Assembly (NCBI GenBank): GCA_025936825.1
Contig: JAICSO010000003.1
Location: 62,001 to 126,000 of the forward strand
Origin: Terriglobales bacterium
GTDB taxonomy: Bacteria > Acidobacteriota > Terriglobia > Terriglobales > Acidobacteriaceae
Reading direction: 5' to 3'
Length of the DNA: 64,000 nucleotides
Under the pieces are notes generated by a model. That model made no database searches. It was not told where the DNA came from and saw only the letters and a program-made list of their open reading frames with translations. A program made the translations under genes and the position numbers. Positions 18,503 through 27,918 of the stretch are shown here, piece by piece. How positions within the stretch are numbered: the stretch's first letter is position 1; every line of letters starts with the position of its first letter.

Positions 18503-20152
18503 CTACATTTTCATCGTCGGCAGAAACTTCGGTGGCTTTCGCACTTTCGTTAGCTGCTCGAACCCATATGCGATCTTGATTAGCACCGGCTCGCTCCAGG
18601 CCCGCCCGAAGAATGAAATCCCGACCGGCAATCCGAAGACGAACCCTGCCGGAACGTTGACATTCGGGTACCCCGCCACCGCCGCTGCGTTCGAACTGCC
18701 TCCAGTGAAATGATCTCCGTTCGCGAGATCCGTCAGCCATGCGGGACCGCCAGTCGGAGCCATCAGCGCGTCGAGATGGTGCTTGTCCATCACGCCATCG
18801 ATTCCTTGGTCGCGCGCCAGTTTGTGGTTGGCCGCGAGCGCATCAACGTATTCTTTGTCGGTTAGCGACCCCTTGGCCTGAGCCTTCACGAACATGTCCT
18901 GCCCGAAATACGGCATTTCCTTTTCTTTGTTCTTGTCGTTGAAGGCAATCACGTCTGCCAGGCTCTTGACCTCCGCGTCGGGGCGCCCCGCCAGATATGC
19001 ATTCAGATCTGCCTTCAACTCATACATCAGCACGGTGAGTTCGCTGTCATCAAACTTCCCATGCGATTCGAGGTCCCCCGGATCGACGATCTCGGCGCCC
19101 GCCGATTTCATCTCCGCGATGGCTTCGTTCATCAGCTTGTCGACAGCGTCGCTGAACCCGAAATACTTGCGCGCCACTCCAATCCTCGCGCCTTTCAAAC
19201 CGTTCGCGTCGAGAAACTGGGTGTAATCCTTCTGCTTTTTGGCATCGGCATCAGCTGTCGCACTGTCGGCTGGATCAGTACCCGCAAGTATCCCGAGCAA
19301 GATTGCTGCATCTCGAACCGTGCGCGCCATTGGCCCGGCTGTGTCCTGGCTGTGCGAAATTGGAATAATCCCTCTTCGGCTCACGAGTCCAACGGTAGGC
19401 TTAATCCCGACTAGTCCGTTCGAGGACGACGGGCAAACTATCGAGCCGTCGGTTTCGGTTCCAACTGCTACCGTGCAGAAATTCCCCGAAGCAGCCGCAC
19501 CCGATCCGGAGCTCGAGCCGCAAGGGTTGCGATCCAGCGCATAGGGATTCTTTGTCAATCCGCCGCGTCCACTCCATCCGCTGGTCGAATGACTTGACCG
19601 AATATTCGCCCACTCACTCAGATTTGTTTTGCCGAGAATGACCGCGCCGGCTTCTCGCAGCCTCTGCGCCACCGCCGAATCGCGTGCCGGCTTTGACCCT
19701 ACCAACGCCAGCGACCCAGCTGTTGTCTGCATCTTGTCGGCGGTGTCGATGTTGTCCTTGATGAGTACGGGTATTCCGTGCATCGGGCCCCGTGATTTAC
19801 TCTTCCGCTCTTTGTCCAGAGCTTGCGCAATCGCCATCGCGTCGGGATTCACTTCAATCACGCTATTCACGTGACCTTTGTCCAGTTCTTCGATTCGTGC
19901 CAGATAAGCCTTGGTCAGTGCCTGAGCCGTAAGCGCGCCAGACTGCATCTTGGCTTGCAGGTCCGCAATCGTGGCTTCCTCGAATTCAAATGACTTCGCC
20001 GCAACAGGCTCCGGTGCTGCCAGCGCGAGCACACGCCCTGCAGAGAGCGCCGGGACTGCTGCGATCCCCGCCGCCGTCGACTTCAGCAATGATCGGCGGG
20101 AAACTCCTGAAGAATCAGGTGAGTTGACAGCAGAAGAAGACTTGAAAGACAA
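18503..20152 (-). CDS. Secreted amidase (amidase signature family)
   Basis: This 549-residue protein has a twin-arginine type leader (SRRSLLKSTAAGIAAVPALS), so it is probably exported folded. The amidase signature triad is visible: catalytic Lys in GIPVLIKDNIDTADKMQTTAG, the Gly/Ser loop CGSSSGSGAAASGNF, and the cis-Ser/nucleophile region VGTETDGSIVCPSSSNGLVG. It resembles GatA-type amidases but is longer and secreted, with no gatB or gatC nearby, so a role in tRNA amidation is unlikely. The natural substrate (peptide or aliphatic amide) is unknown. Confidence 0.92.
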   Translation of the reverse strand: MSFKSSSAVNSPDSSGVSRRSLLKSTAAGIAAVPALSAGRVLALAAPEPVAAKSFEFEEATIADLQAKMQSGALTAQALTKAYLARIEELDKGHVNSVIEVNPDAMAIAQALDKERKSKSRGPMHGIPVLIKDNIDTADKMQTTAGSLALVGSKPARDSAVAQRLREAGAVILGKTNLSEWANIRSSHSTSGWSGRGGLTKNPYALDRNPCGSSSGSGAAASGNFCTVAVGTETDGSIVCPSSSNGLVGIKPTVGLVSRRGIIPISHSQDTAGPMARTVRDAAILLGILAGTDPADSATADADAKKQKDYTQFLDANGLKGARIGVARKYFGFSDAVDKLMNEAIAEMKSAGAEIVDPGDLESHGKFDDSELTVLMYELKADLNAYLAGRPDAEVKSLADVIAFNDKNKEKEMPYFGQDMFVKAQAKGSLTDKEYVDALAANHKLARDQGIDGVMDKHHLDALMAPTGGPAWLTDLANGDHFTGGSSNAAAVAGYPNVNVPAGFVFGLPVGISFFGRAWSEPVLIKIAYGFEQLTKVRKPPKFLPTMKM

Positions 20153-20261
20153 GCGTGCCTCCTGAATCGTAGTTCAGCAGCACGGAATTATATAGCTCAG
20201 CCTCACGCGAGGGTGTTTGATGTGATCGATGGGAAAGGCGGACAACCCGAGCACCAACAGC

Positions 20262-20345
20262 GGAGCGGCGCAAGAATAAAGCCCAGCGTAAGCCGTGGGT
20301 CTGCACAAGAAATGACGTAGCCCCGGAGGGGCGTAAGACGGGTCC
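20262..20345. repeat. GCCCCGGAGGGGC dispersed repeat
   Basis: The order of blocks is GCGGCGCAAGAATAAAGCCC, a TAAGCC segment, then GTAGCCCCGGAGGGGCGTAAGAC. The same order of blocks occurs at 47318-47402 (AAGCAGCGCAAGAATAAAGC ... AAAGCCCCGAAGGGGCGAAAGAC). The central GCCCC-GGAGGGGC forms a short hairpin. It fills the gap between two minus-strand genes. Confidence 0.75.
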
Positions 20346-20375
20346 ATTTAATGCAAAGTAGACGAAGCAGGAAAG

Positions 20376-22076
20376 CTACCGCGCCGGTTCCGTCACCTTC
20401 AGAACCTGATCGCCCGGAACATCACGCAGCGCCTGCACGACTCCCGATGGCCAATGAATCTCGATCGTCTCAGCCTTGTTGTCAGCGCCTAATCCAAAAT
20501 GCACTGGCCCGTAGCTCGATGACGCATATCCCACACTGGTGGTCATGTGGTTGTACTGAGCGCCGACAGTCTTGCTCACAACTTTAATTCGCGCGCCAAT
20601 GCCGTCCCGATTGCTTTTGGTGCCGCGCAACGCCACTTCCAGCCAGTGCCCCGAATTGGCGCTGCGGTTCATCCAGATTTCGGCTTCTGCTCCCAACGCC
20701 GAGACCACCACGTCAATCCGTCCATCTCCGTCGAGATCCGCGAAGGCGCAGCCGCGGTGCCGGCCTTTAGGCCCAGCATCGAATCCCGCTTGTTCCGTGA
20801 GCGCTTGCCATTTGCCGTTCTTGCCCAGATTGCGGAACACGGTATTCCAATGATTCACCGGCTGTCCCGGCGTGTCGTGCGCTTCGACATGGCCGCCGCT
20901 GACGAAAACATCTTTCCAGCCGTCGTTGTCGAAATCGTAGAGCGCCACTCCGAACCCAGACATCGGCCGGCTTAGCGTGCGCATGCCGCTGTCGGTCGTG
21001 ACCTCTTTGAAATCGCCCTTACCCGTGTTCTGAAAAATCGGAAACGTCTGGTTCGGCAGCGCCACAAAAACAATGTCCGGATATCCGTCGTTGTTGTAAT
21101 CACGGAAATCCAGCCCCATGCCCGATATGTACGCGCCGTCTTCTGGCAGCGCCACTCCGCTCATAAACGCCGATTCCTCGAACTTCTTCCCGATATTGTG
21201 AAACAGATAGTTGTCGAGCGCGTCGTTGGTCACAAACAGGTCAGGCTTGCCGTCGAGGTCGTAGTCCGCCATGCCCACACCCATGGCCTTGCCGACGTGA
21301 TCGCTCACACCCCATTCTTTCGATGCATTGCGGAACGTTCCATCGCCATTGTTTAGAAATAGTAAGCTCGGTTGCCCTTTGTAATACTTGGGATGGCAGT
21401 AATCCGCAACGTTGCCGTTCTTGCACAGCGCCTTGTCGGAATAATCCCATTGCATGTAGTTGGCGACGAACAGATCGAGCAGCCCGTCATTGTTGACATC
21501 AACCCAGACTGCCGTGATCTCCCAGTAAGCTCCGTACTGCGGATCGCGTTTGTTCAAGACGGCATCCAGCCCCGACTTCACGGTTACATCGGTGAACGTG
21601 CCGTCGCCGTTGTTGTGATACAGCGCGCCGTGGTGCAAGCCTGCAACGAACAGATCCGGATGTCCATCGTTGTCGTAATCGGCCACTCCAACTCCCATGT
21701 CGTAGCCGGTGCCGGCGAGCCCCGCGGCATCAGTGACGTCAGTGAACACGCCATTGCCGTCGTTCCGGAATAGACGGTTGCGGTACTTGGGATCGTCTTT
21801 CTTAAGCGTGGAGATGTTGGCGCCATTACAAAAGAAAATATCGGGACGCCCGTCGCCGTTGTAGTCGAACACCGCCACTCCGCCGGTCATGGTTTCCGGC
21901 GCATTGCGGGCTTCGGTCTCGCTGTTCTCAACCCGGAACGGAACTGTTTTGAGTTCGAAGTGAATGGAGGATGGAGCATCTGCGGCCAAAAGCCATGCAC
22001 TGACGGCCGCGACGAACGCCAGGATTCTGGTGATAGCGCGCAATCTGAACATGCGGAGACGGATGGCCGATGCCAC
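20376..22076 (-). CDS. FG-GAP repeat protein with ASPIC/UnbV domain (CRTAC1-like)
   Basis: This 566-residue secreted protein starts with a basic N-terminus and a hydrophobic signal segment (ITRILAFVAAVSAWLLA). At least eight VCBS/FG-GAP beta-propeller repeats follow, with Ca-binding DxDxDG loops such as DYDNDGHPDLFVAG, DVNNDGLLDLFVAN and DLDGDGRIDVVVS. The C-terminal ASPIC/UnbV domain contains IGARIKVVSKTVGAQYN, GYASSSYGPVHFGLG and IEIHWPSG. These proteins are abundant in Acidobacteria and Planctomycetes. They are presumed to be surface adhesion or carbohydrate-binding proteins, but no activity is established. Confidence 0.92.
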   Translation of the reverse strand: MASAIRLRMFRLRAITRILAFVAAVSAWLLAADAPSSIHFELKTVPFRVENSETEARNAPETMTGGVAVFDYNGDGRPDIFFCNGANISTLKKDDPKYRNRLFRNDGNGVFTDVTDAAGLAGTGYDMGVGVADYDNDGHPDLFVAGLHHGALYHNNGDGTFTDVTVKSGLDAVLNKRDPQYGAYWEITAVWVDVNNDGLLDLFVANYMQWDYSDKALCKNGNVADYCHPKYYKGQPSLLFLNNGDGTFRNASKEWGVSDHVGKAMGVGMADYDLDGKPDLFVTNDALDNYLFHNIGKKFEESAFMSGVALPEDGAYISGMGLDFRDYNNDGYPDIVFVALPNQTFPIFQNTGKGDFKEVTTDSGMRTLSRPMSGFGVALYDFDNDGWKDVFVSGGHVEAHDTPGQPVNHWNTVFRNLGKNGKWQALTEQAGFDAGPKGRHRGCAFADLDGDGRIDVVVSALGAEAEIWMNRSANSGHWLEVALRGTKSNRDGIGARIKVVSKTVGAQYNHMTTSVGYASSSYGPVHFGLGADNKAETIEIHWPSGVVQALRDVPGDQVLKVTEPAR

Positions 22077-22289
22077 CTCTGATTCTAGCGCTTGCGCCGC
22101 ACCGAAGCACCCGCTCAGTTAAAGCTAACCACTTACGAAACGATTCGTCCAAGAATATGCGGTAGTGTGTCCAATCACTCGCGACAGGCCGTCTCCAACC
22201 AGAACTTGCACGAAACTGCTAAAATCGCTGGTTTCCTCCGCAGCCGAAGAGTTACTCGGCCCATCGAAGTCGCCTTAAAAGGAGTGTTC

Positions 22290-25200
22290 ATGGTTCCTTC
22301 CAGGAAGTGGATTGCCTTCTTCGTCGTTCTCATCTCGATTGCTGCCGCTGCGCAGGAGTCGCAAGAAGGCCGCCTCATGCGCTTTCCCGATATCTACAAA
22401 GACAAGGTCGCGTTCGTGTACGGCGGCGACATCTGGTTGGCATCGACTTCCGGCGGTGTCGCGCGCCGCATCACGGAAGGACCCGGTCGCGAGCTCTTTC
22501 CGAAATTCTCGCCCGATGGCAAGTGGATCGCTTTCACCGGCCAATATGACGGCAATTTTAATGTCTACGTCATGCCTTCCGATGGCGGACAGCCACGGCA
22601 GTTGACTTTCTACCAGGGCAGCGCGCAACCGCTTAGCGACCGCATGGGCATCCATGATGAAGTTGTAACCTGGACGCCCGATAGCAAACGCATCGTCTTC
22701 CTCACGCGCCGGGATGCTTCGAACGGTTGGGTGAAGCGGCCTTACACAGTGAGTGTCGACGGCGGCCTTCCCGAGCCGCTCCCGATGGACCAGGGCGGCC
22801 TGCTCTCCTACTCCGCCGACGGCTCGAAGCTGGCCTACAACGTTATCTTTCGCAACTTTCGTCAGTGGAAGCGTTATACCGGCGGCCTAGCGCAGTCGAT
22901 CACTGTGTACGATCTCAAGAACAACACCAGCTTCGACCTGCCGCACACCGAATGGACAGACACCTTTCCCATGTGGCATGGCAACACGATCTACTTCAGC
23001 TCCGATCGCGGTTCCGAGCATAAGCTAAATCTGTACTCCTACGATATTGGCTCGAAGCAAGTCGAGCAGTTAACGCATTTTGATGAGTGGGACGTCATGT
23101 GGCCGAGCCTGGGTCCTGACGCAATCGTCTTCGAGAACGCTGGCTATTTGTACACATTCGACTTCCAGACGAAGCAGCCGAAAAAGCTAAGTATCTCGCT
23201 GCCCGCTGATCGTCCGCAGACCTTGAAGCATTGGGACAGCGTCGGCCGCCCCATCAGAGACTTTGATATCGCTCCAGATGGTAAGCGTGCCGTGTTTTCC
23301 GCCCGTGGGGATGTCTTCACCGCGCCTGCCAAAGAGGGCAGCATTCGCAACCTGACTCGCACGCCCGGAATCCGCGAGCATAAGGTTTCATGGTCTCCGG
23401 ATGGACGCTGGATCGCATACGTTTCCGACCGCACCGGCGAAGACGAAATTTACGTTGCCCCACAAGACGGTCTGGGAAAAGAACAGCAGATCACCAGCGG
23501 TCACAAGGGCTTTATGTTTCCGCCGCAGTGGTCACCGGACAGCAAGAAGCTCGCATGGGCCGACCAGAAGTTGAACCTCTGGTATGTCGACACCACCGAA
23601 AAGAAGCCAGTGAAGGTCGATCAGGCCCACTACGGCGAGATCACCAATTACAACTGGTCTCCCGACAGCAAGTGGCTCACGTACGACAAGAACGGCGAGA
23701 ACCAATACTCGGTCGTTTATCTCTACTCGCTCGCCGATGCGAAGTCCACCGCTGCGACCTCCAGCATGAATAACAGCTATGCCGCGGTGTTCGATCCGGA
23801 AGGGAAGTATCTCTACTACTTTTCCGACCGCGACTTCAATGAAGTGCTCGGAAATATCGACTTCGAGTTCGCCAATCCGAAGACCACGCGAGTTTATGTC
23901 GCAACGCTGAGCAAAGACGAGCCTTCTCCTTTTGGCGTACAAAGCGACGAAACCGAGGTGAAGAAGTCCGAGCCGTCGCCTATGGCCTCGGATGCAGTCG
24001 ACGAACGCAAAGCGAAGCCTGGTAAGGAAGTGAAAGCTGGCGAGCCGGCAAAAGAAGCTGAAAAAGAAAAGGAGAAACAGAAGCCGGTCGAGGTGAAGAT
24101 CGATCTGGATGGCATTCAGGATCGCGTCACCGCCCTTGCGACCAGCCCCGCGGTTGTGCGCACGCTCGCTGCTGCCAAGGGTTATGTCTACTATCTCACG
24201 CAGCCCATCCAGGGCCTCTCTGGCCCAATCGCCGGTGAGAGTTCCGCCATTCACTCGTATGACATGAAGGAACGCAAAGAGAAGACGCTGATTGAAAACG
24301 TGCAGAACTTCGCGCTCTCCTTCGATGGCTCCAAGCTCCTCTATGAAGGCGAGGGCGGCGGGGGCCGCACTGCTCACACTTTCGGCATCATCGATGCGAA
24401 GGCCGAGCAAAAGAAAGTGGGCGAAGGCGCCATCAGCCTTGCCGGAATGAAAGCGGAAATCGATCCTCCCGCTGAATGGAAACAGATGTTCAACGAGGTT
24501 TGGCGGCAGGAGCGCGACTACTTCTACGAAGCTTCGATGAACGGCGTCGATTGGCAGAAGATGCACGACAAGTACGCGCAGCTATTGCCGTACGTCTCTG
24601 ACCGCTACTCTCTGACTTACATTCTTGGCGACCTGATTGGCGAGCTTTCCAACTCGCACACTTACGTCGGTGGCGGAGACTACGCCGATCTCCATCCGGT
24701 TAACGTTGGCCTGCTCGGAGTCGATTTCGATCTTGATCAGTCCAGTGGCATGTACCGCATCAAGAAGATTTATCCCGGCGAGAACTGGGATCCCGAACTT
24801 CGCTCCCCTCTGACTGAACCTGGTATCAATGTGAAAGAGGGCGAATACCTCCTCGCCGTCAACGGGCGTCCGCTGCGCGCTCCACAGAATCCGTACGAGC
24901 TGTTCGTGAACACGGCGAATGACGTGGTCACCCTCACTGTGAACTCGAAGGCTTCAGAAGACGGTTCGCACAATGTTCAAGTCAAGCCGATTAACGACGA
25001 GTACAACCTCCGCGAACTGAACATGATCACCACCAATCGCAAGAAGGTGGACGAAGCCACCGGCGGCAAGGTCGGCTACGTCTACTTGCCCGACATGGGC
25101 GACGCCGGCCTGAACGAGTTCATGAAGCAGTACTTCCCACAGATTCGCAAGCAGGGGATTATTTTTGACGTTCGCTACAACGGTGGCGGGTTCGTCGACG

Positions 25201-25682
25201 AACTTATTTTTGCGCGGCTCCGGCGCATCATTTCGTCGATGGACTCTGCCCGCAATTGGGAGAGCGGTACCCGTCCAGCGAACACCTTCTATGGCGCGAT
25301 GGTTTGTCTTACCAACCACTACGCTGCATCGGATGGCGACATCTTCAGTTACGCATTCAAGAAGTACGGCCTTGGTCCTCTCATTGGCGAGCGTACATGG
25401 GGCGGCGTGCGCGGCATTCGCGGTAACATTCCGCTGATGGACGGCGGCTACATCACGCGGCCCGAGTTCGCCCTCTATGGTTTGGACAGCAAGTGGATCA
25501 TCGAGAACCACGGGGTGCAGCCGGACATTGTGGTCGAGAATCGTCCGGAAGAAGTAGTGAAGGGCAAAGACCCGCAACTGGAGCGTTCGATCCAGGAAGT
25601 CATGAAGCTGATTCAGCAGAATCCCAAGAAGCTGCCGCCGCGGCCTCCAGATCTGCCGCCATACCCGCAGGGGCCGGGGTAG
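22290..25682 (+). CDS. Tricorn-type protease homologue (beta-propellers, PDZ, S41 peptidase)
   Basis: At 1130 residues this matches tricorn proteases. A signal peptide (WIAFFVVLISIAAAAQ) is followed by PD40/WD-like beta-propeller repeats (FSPDGKWIAFTGQYDGN, SWSPDGRWIAYVSD, WSPDSKKLAWADQ). A Lys/Glu-rich linker at about 580-620 separates the propellers from the C1, PDZ-like and C2 S41 domains. The nucleophile Ser is in NHYAASDGDIFSYAFKKYG. An AAAAGGAGTG Shine-Dalgarno precedes the ATG at 22290; an upstream ATG at 22092 is in frame but lacks these features. Unlike the archaeal cytosolic enzyme it appears exported, to degrade peptides in the periplasm. Confidence 0.93.
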   Translation: MVPSRKWIAFFVVLISIAAAAQESQEGRLMRFPDIYKDKVAFVYGGDIWLASTSGGVARRITEGPGRELFPKFSPDGKWIAFTGQYDGNFNVYVMPSDGGQPRQLTFYQGSAQPLSDRMGIHDEVVTWTPDSKRIVFLTRRDASNGWVKRPYTVSVDGGLPEPLPMDQGGLLSYSADGSKLAYNVIFRNFRQWKRYTGGLAQSITVYDLKNNTSFDLPHTEWTDTFPMWHGNTIYFSSDRGSEHKLNLYSYDIGSKQVEQLTHFDEWDVMWPSLGPDAIVFENAGYLYTFDFQTKQPKKLSISLPADRPQTLKHWDSVGRPIRDFDIAPDGKRAVFSARGDVFTAPAKEGSIRNLTRTPGIREHKVSWSPDGRWIAYVSDRTGEDEIYVAPQDGLGKEQQITSGHKGFMFPPQWSPDSKKLAWADQKLNLWYVDTTEKKPVKVDQAHYGEITNYNWSPDSKWLTYDKNGENQYSVVYLYSLADAKSTAATSSMNNSYAAVFDPEGKYLYYFSDRDFNEVLGNIDFEFANPKTTRVYVATLSKDEPSPFGVQSDETEVKKSEPSPMASDAVDERKAKPGKEVKAGEPAKEAEKEKEKQKPVEVKIDLDGIQDRVTALATSPAVVRTLAAAKGYVYYLTQPIQGLSGPIAGESSAIHSYDMKERKEKTLIENVQNFALSFDGSKLLYEGEGGGGRTAHTFGIIDAKAEQKKVGEGAISLAGMKAEIDPPAEWKQMFNEVWRQERDYFYEASMNGVDWQKMHDKYAQLLPYVSDRYSLTYILGDLIGELSNSHTYVGGGDYADLHPVNVGLLGVDFDLDQSSGMYRIKKIYPGENWDPELRSPLTEPGINVKEGEYLLAVNGRPLRAPQNPYELFVNTANDVVTLTVNSKASEDGSHNVQVKPINDEYNLRELNMITTNRKKVDEATGGKVGYVYLPDMGDAGLNEFMKQYFPQIRKQGIIFDVRYNGGGFVDELIFARLRRIISSMDSARNWESGTRPANTFYGAMVCLTNHYAASDGDIFSYAFKKYGLGPLIGERTWGGVRGIRGNIPLMDGGYITRPEFALYGLDSKWIIENHGVQPDIVVENRPEEVVKGKDPQLERSIQEVMKLIQQNPKKLPPRPPDLPPYPQGPG

Positions 25683-25695
25683 TCAGAAACGTTTC

Positions 25696-25766
25696 CCACA
25701 AAGGACACGAAGGGGCACTAAGGAAGCGAAGAACTCCTTCGTGATCCTTCGTGCCCTCAGTGGTTC
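25696..25766. repeat. CACGGAG-family hairpin repeat (CAAAGGACACGAAGG variant)
   Basis: Left arm CCACAAAGGACACGAAGG-type units and right arm CCTTCGTGATCCTTCGTG-type units pair around a short spacer, just after the tricorn gene. Confidence 0.75.
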
Positions 25767-25819
25767 AAGGTTTTTGCAGGCCAGGCACTTAGCGCCTGCA
25801 AAGCCGATGTCCCTCCACG

Positions 25820-25825
25820 TATAAT
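25820..25825 (+). promoter_or_regulatory. -10 element of the GT2 gene (leaderless)
   Basis: TATAAT is 8 nt before the ATG at 25834 and there is no Shine-Dalgarno, so transcription should begin at or within 1-2 nt of the start codon. Confidence 0.5.
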
Positions 25826-25833
25826 TAGCTTTC

Positions 25834-26811
25834 ATGCCCAAATACTCGATTGTGATCCCCCTGCACAACGAGCAGGAGAATGTCACCGATCTCTACGATC
25901 GTCTTAAAGCCGTCATGGAGACGAACGGCGAGAGCTTTGAGATCGTGCTGGTGGATGACGGCTCCTCCGACGACACCTTCCAGCTTCTCCGTCAAATTGC
26001 CGGCGTCGATAGCCGAGTGACCGTTGTGCGCCTCCGCCGCAACTTTGGGCAAACATCCGCGCTGGCTGCTGGCTTCGACCACGCGCGTGGCGAATATATC
26101 ATCGCCATGGATGGCGACCTGCAGCACGACCCCGCCGACATCCCGATGTTCCTGGAGAAAATTTCCGAGGGCTACGACATCGTCAGTGGCTGGCGCAAGG
26201 TTCGCATCGACAACTTCTGGTTGCGGCGCATTCCCTCGCGCTGCGCCAACTGGCTTATGGCCAAGCTGAGCGGCGTGGACATCCACGACTTCGGCACGAC
26301 ATTCAAAGCCTATCGCCGCGACATTCTGGAGCAAGTGCCGCTCTACGGCGAACTGCACCGGTTTATCCCAGCGTTAGCGTCATGGCACGGCGCTTCCATC
26401 TGCGAAGTGCCCATCCGCAATGTGAACCGCGAACGCGGCGCCTCGCACTATGGCATTTCGCGCACATTCCGCGTCTTCTTCGATCTGATCACGATACGCT
26501 TCCTGCTCAAATATCTCGGCCGCCCTCTGCACTTCTTTGGAACGGTAGGGATGATAGGCGTTTTTGCAGGAATCGGGATTACCGCATGGCTGGGTATCGA
26601 GAAATTCATTCGCCACGTCGGCGTGATGGCGGCGCACGGACCGCTCATGATCTTTGCCGCCGTCCTTTTACTGGCAGGTCTGAATCTGCTGGCGATTGGG
26701 CTACTGGGCGAACTCCAGGTGCGCCACTACCACGAACCCACCCGCCGCGCCCCGTACTCTCTGGATCGCGTCATCCGCTCCCACAGCGAAGAGCAAAGCG
26801 TGCCGGAGTAG
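25834..26811 (+). CDS. Glycosyltransferase family 2 with C-terminal membrane anchor (ArnC/DPM1-like)
   Basis: A 325-residue GT-A enzyme of the polyprenyl-phosphate glycosyltransferase group. The nucleotide-sugar site is VLVDDGSSDDTFQLL, and the metal-binding Asp motif is AMDGDLQHDPADIP. FKAYRRDILEQV and NRERGASHYGISRTF are typical of DPM1/ArnC/GtrB-like proteins. Two transmembrane helices (about 235-255 and 270-292) anchor it with the active site in the cytoplasm. It probably transfers a sugar to undecaprenyl phosphate. No flippase or partner glycosyltransferase is adjacent, so the glycan is unknown. Confidence 0.9.
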   Translation: MPKYSIVIPLHNEQENVTDLYDRLKAVMETNGESFEIVLVDDGSSDDTFQLLRQIAGVDSRVTVVRLRRNFGQTSALAAGFDHARGEYIIAMDGDLQHDPADIPMFLEKISEGYDIVSGWRKVRIDNFWLRRIPSRCANWLMAKLSGVDIHDFGTTFKAYRRDILEQVPLYGELHRFIPALASWHGASICEVPIRNVNRERGASHYGISRTFRVFFDLITIRFLLKYLGRPLHFFGTVGMIGVFAGIGITAWLGIEKFIRHVGVMAAHGPLMIFAAVLLLAGLNLLAIGLLGELQVRHYHEPTRRAPYSLDRVIRSHSEEQSVPE

Positions 26812-26866
26812 GTGTGGTGTGGCGCGGGCGCCCTCGCCCGCGAGGACGGGGGCGGGTCCGTAGTGC

Positions 26867-27907
26867 CTAATTCTTACAAGCGCCCATCACTGAATCACTG
26901 TCAACCCTCTGCAGTACGAACTGTCCATCGTATGATCCCATCTGCCCGAATCCGGAGAAGTCGCTTCGGTTGTTCGGATGGGTTTTGTGGAACTGATGTA
27001 TTTCCGAAGAGACGGTATCCACCCGTCCTGTAAAAGTCGCTGTAACGCAGTGATCGACGAACTTATTCGGGTTCTTCTTGTAGGAATCATTGTCCGCCTT
27101 TGCCATGGCCTCGACTTGTTTCTCGAATTGCTCGAATTTCGAATCACGAACCAGAGTTATCGGTATCGGCAGGATCAGTTTTCCATCAGCATCTTCCGCC
27201 CCGGGCATTGCTCCTCCGCCGACGTGTGCAGCTAAACTCGGAGGCCCTTCACCCCCCGCGTATTCAAACCAGAGCGATTCGTCGCAATCGTCGCTGCTCA
27301 AACTCGAATACTCGAAGTTCCCGGAATAGTGTCCTCGAATTCGCACAAGCTTGTTGTTCCAAGCAGCGGGGTTCTGCAGAACCGCGCAAATGCTAGTTTC
27401 TACCGGAATCTGATGGGCCGCTTTGTCGGACTCGTCCTGATTTACAGGGATAATGCATGCCAGCATTCCGTCCGACGTCGTTTCCAGCTTTACTGGCTGA
27501 ACGCACTCCGATATTTGCGTGTGACTGTCGTCAGTAACCTTTGAACGAGAAGTTACTACAGCTGGAAACGGCGGAAAGAATCGGTAGGTAACGACAAAAA
27601 CCTTGCCGGTTTCATCTCCGGCGATGCCGTACCCGGAACTAAGGTAAGTTTTCGCACGGTCCAAATACGCAAGGAAGAATGGTTTGCCCTCTTCAAACGC
27701 CTTCTGTCCGCACGCAGCCACCGAGTTTTCTGGTTTGCTGTCAGAGATGGTTCCGCAATCAATCCCATTCTTGCCCGAAATGTCCCTCAGTTCGTTCATG
27801 AATGCTGAAGGAGATAGAGGGAAAAGTTTCGACGGGGGTGGCGCCTGCGCAACACCGGCAAATTGACAAGTGAATATCAGAATGCAAAGCAGCAGCGAAT
27901 GGCGCAT
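26867..27907 (-). CDS. Secreted hypothetical protein (346 aa)
   Basis: The N-terminus is a signal peptide (LLLCILIFTCQFAGVAQA). The middle holds a module starting ICAVLQNPAAWNNKLVRIRGHYSGNFEYSSL (20 residues at most quoted per motif: NPAAWNNKLVRIRGHYSG), with Cys pairs; similar modules recur in acidobacterial secreted proteins of unknown function. Six or more Cys residues suggest disulfides in the periplasm. No enzymatic motif is visible. Codon use is slightly more AT-rich than in neighbouring genes. Confidence 0.75.
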   Translation of the reverse strand: MRHSLLLCILIFTCQFAGVAQAPPPSKLFPLSPSAFMNELRDISGKNGIDCGTISDSKPENSVAACGQKAFEEGKPFFLAYLDRAKTYLSSGYGIAGDETGKVFVVTYRFFPPFPAVVTSRSKVTDDSHTQISECVQPVKLETTSDGMLACIIPVNQDESDKAAHQIPVETSICAVLQNPAAWNNKLVRIRGHYSGNFEYSSLSSDDCDESLWFEYAGGEGPPSLAAHVGGGAMPGAEDADGKLILPIPITLVRDSKFEQFEKQVEAMAKADNDSYKKNPNKFVDHCVTATFTGRVDTVSSEIHQFHKTHPNNRSDFSGFGQMGSYDGQFVLQRVDSDSVMGACKN

Positions 27908-27918
27908 ACTGAGCGAAG

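Noticed and set aside
23532-24566. 344-codon minus-strand open frame opposite the tricorn gene
   Set aside because: Low-complexity Leu/Phe-rich translation of the antisense of a Lys/Glu-rich linker; not a plausible membrane protein gene.
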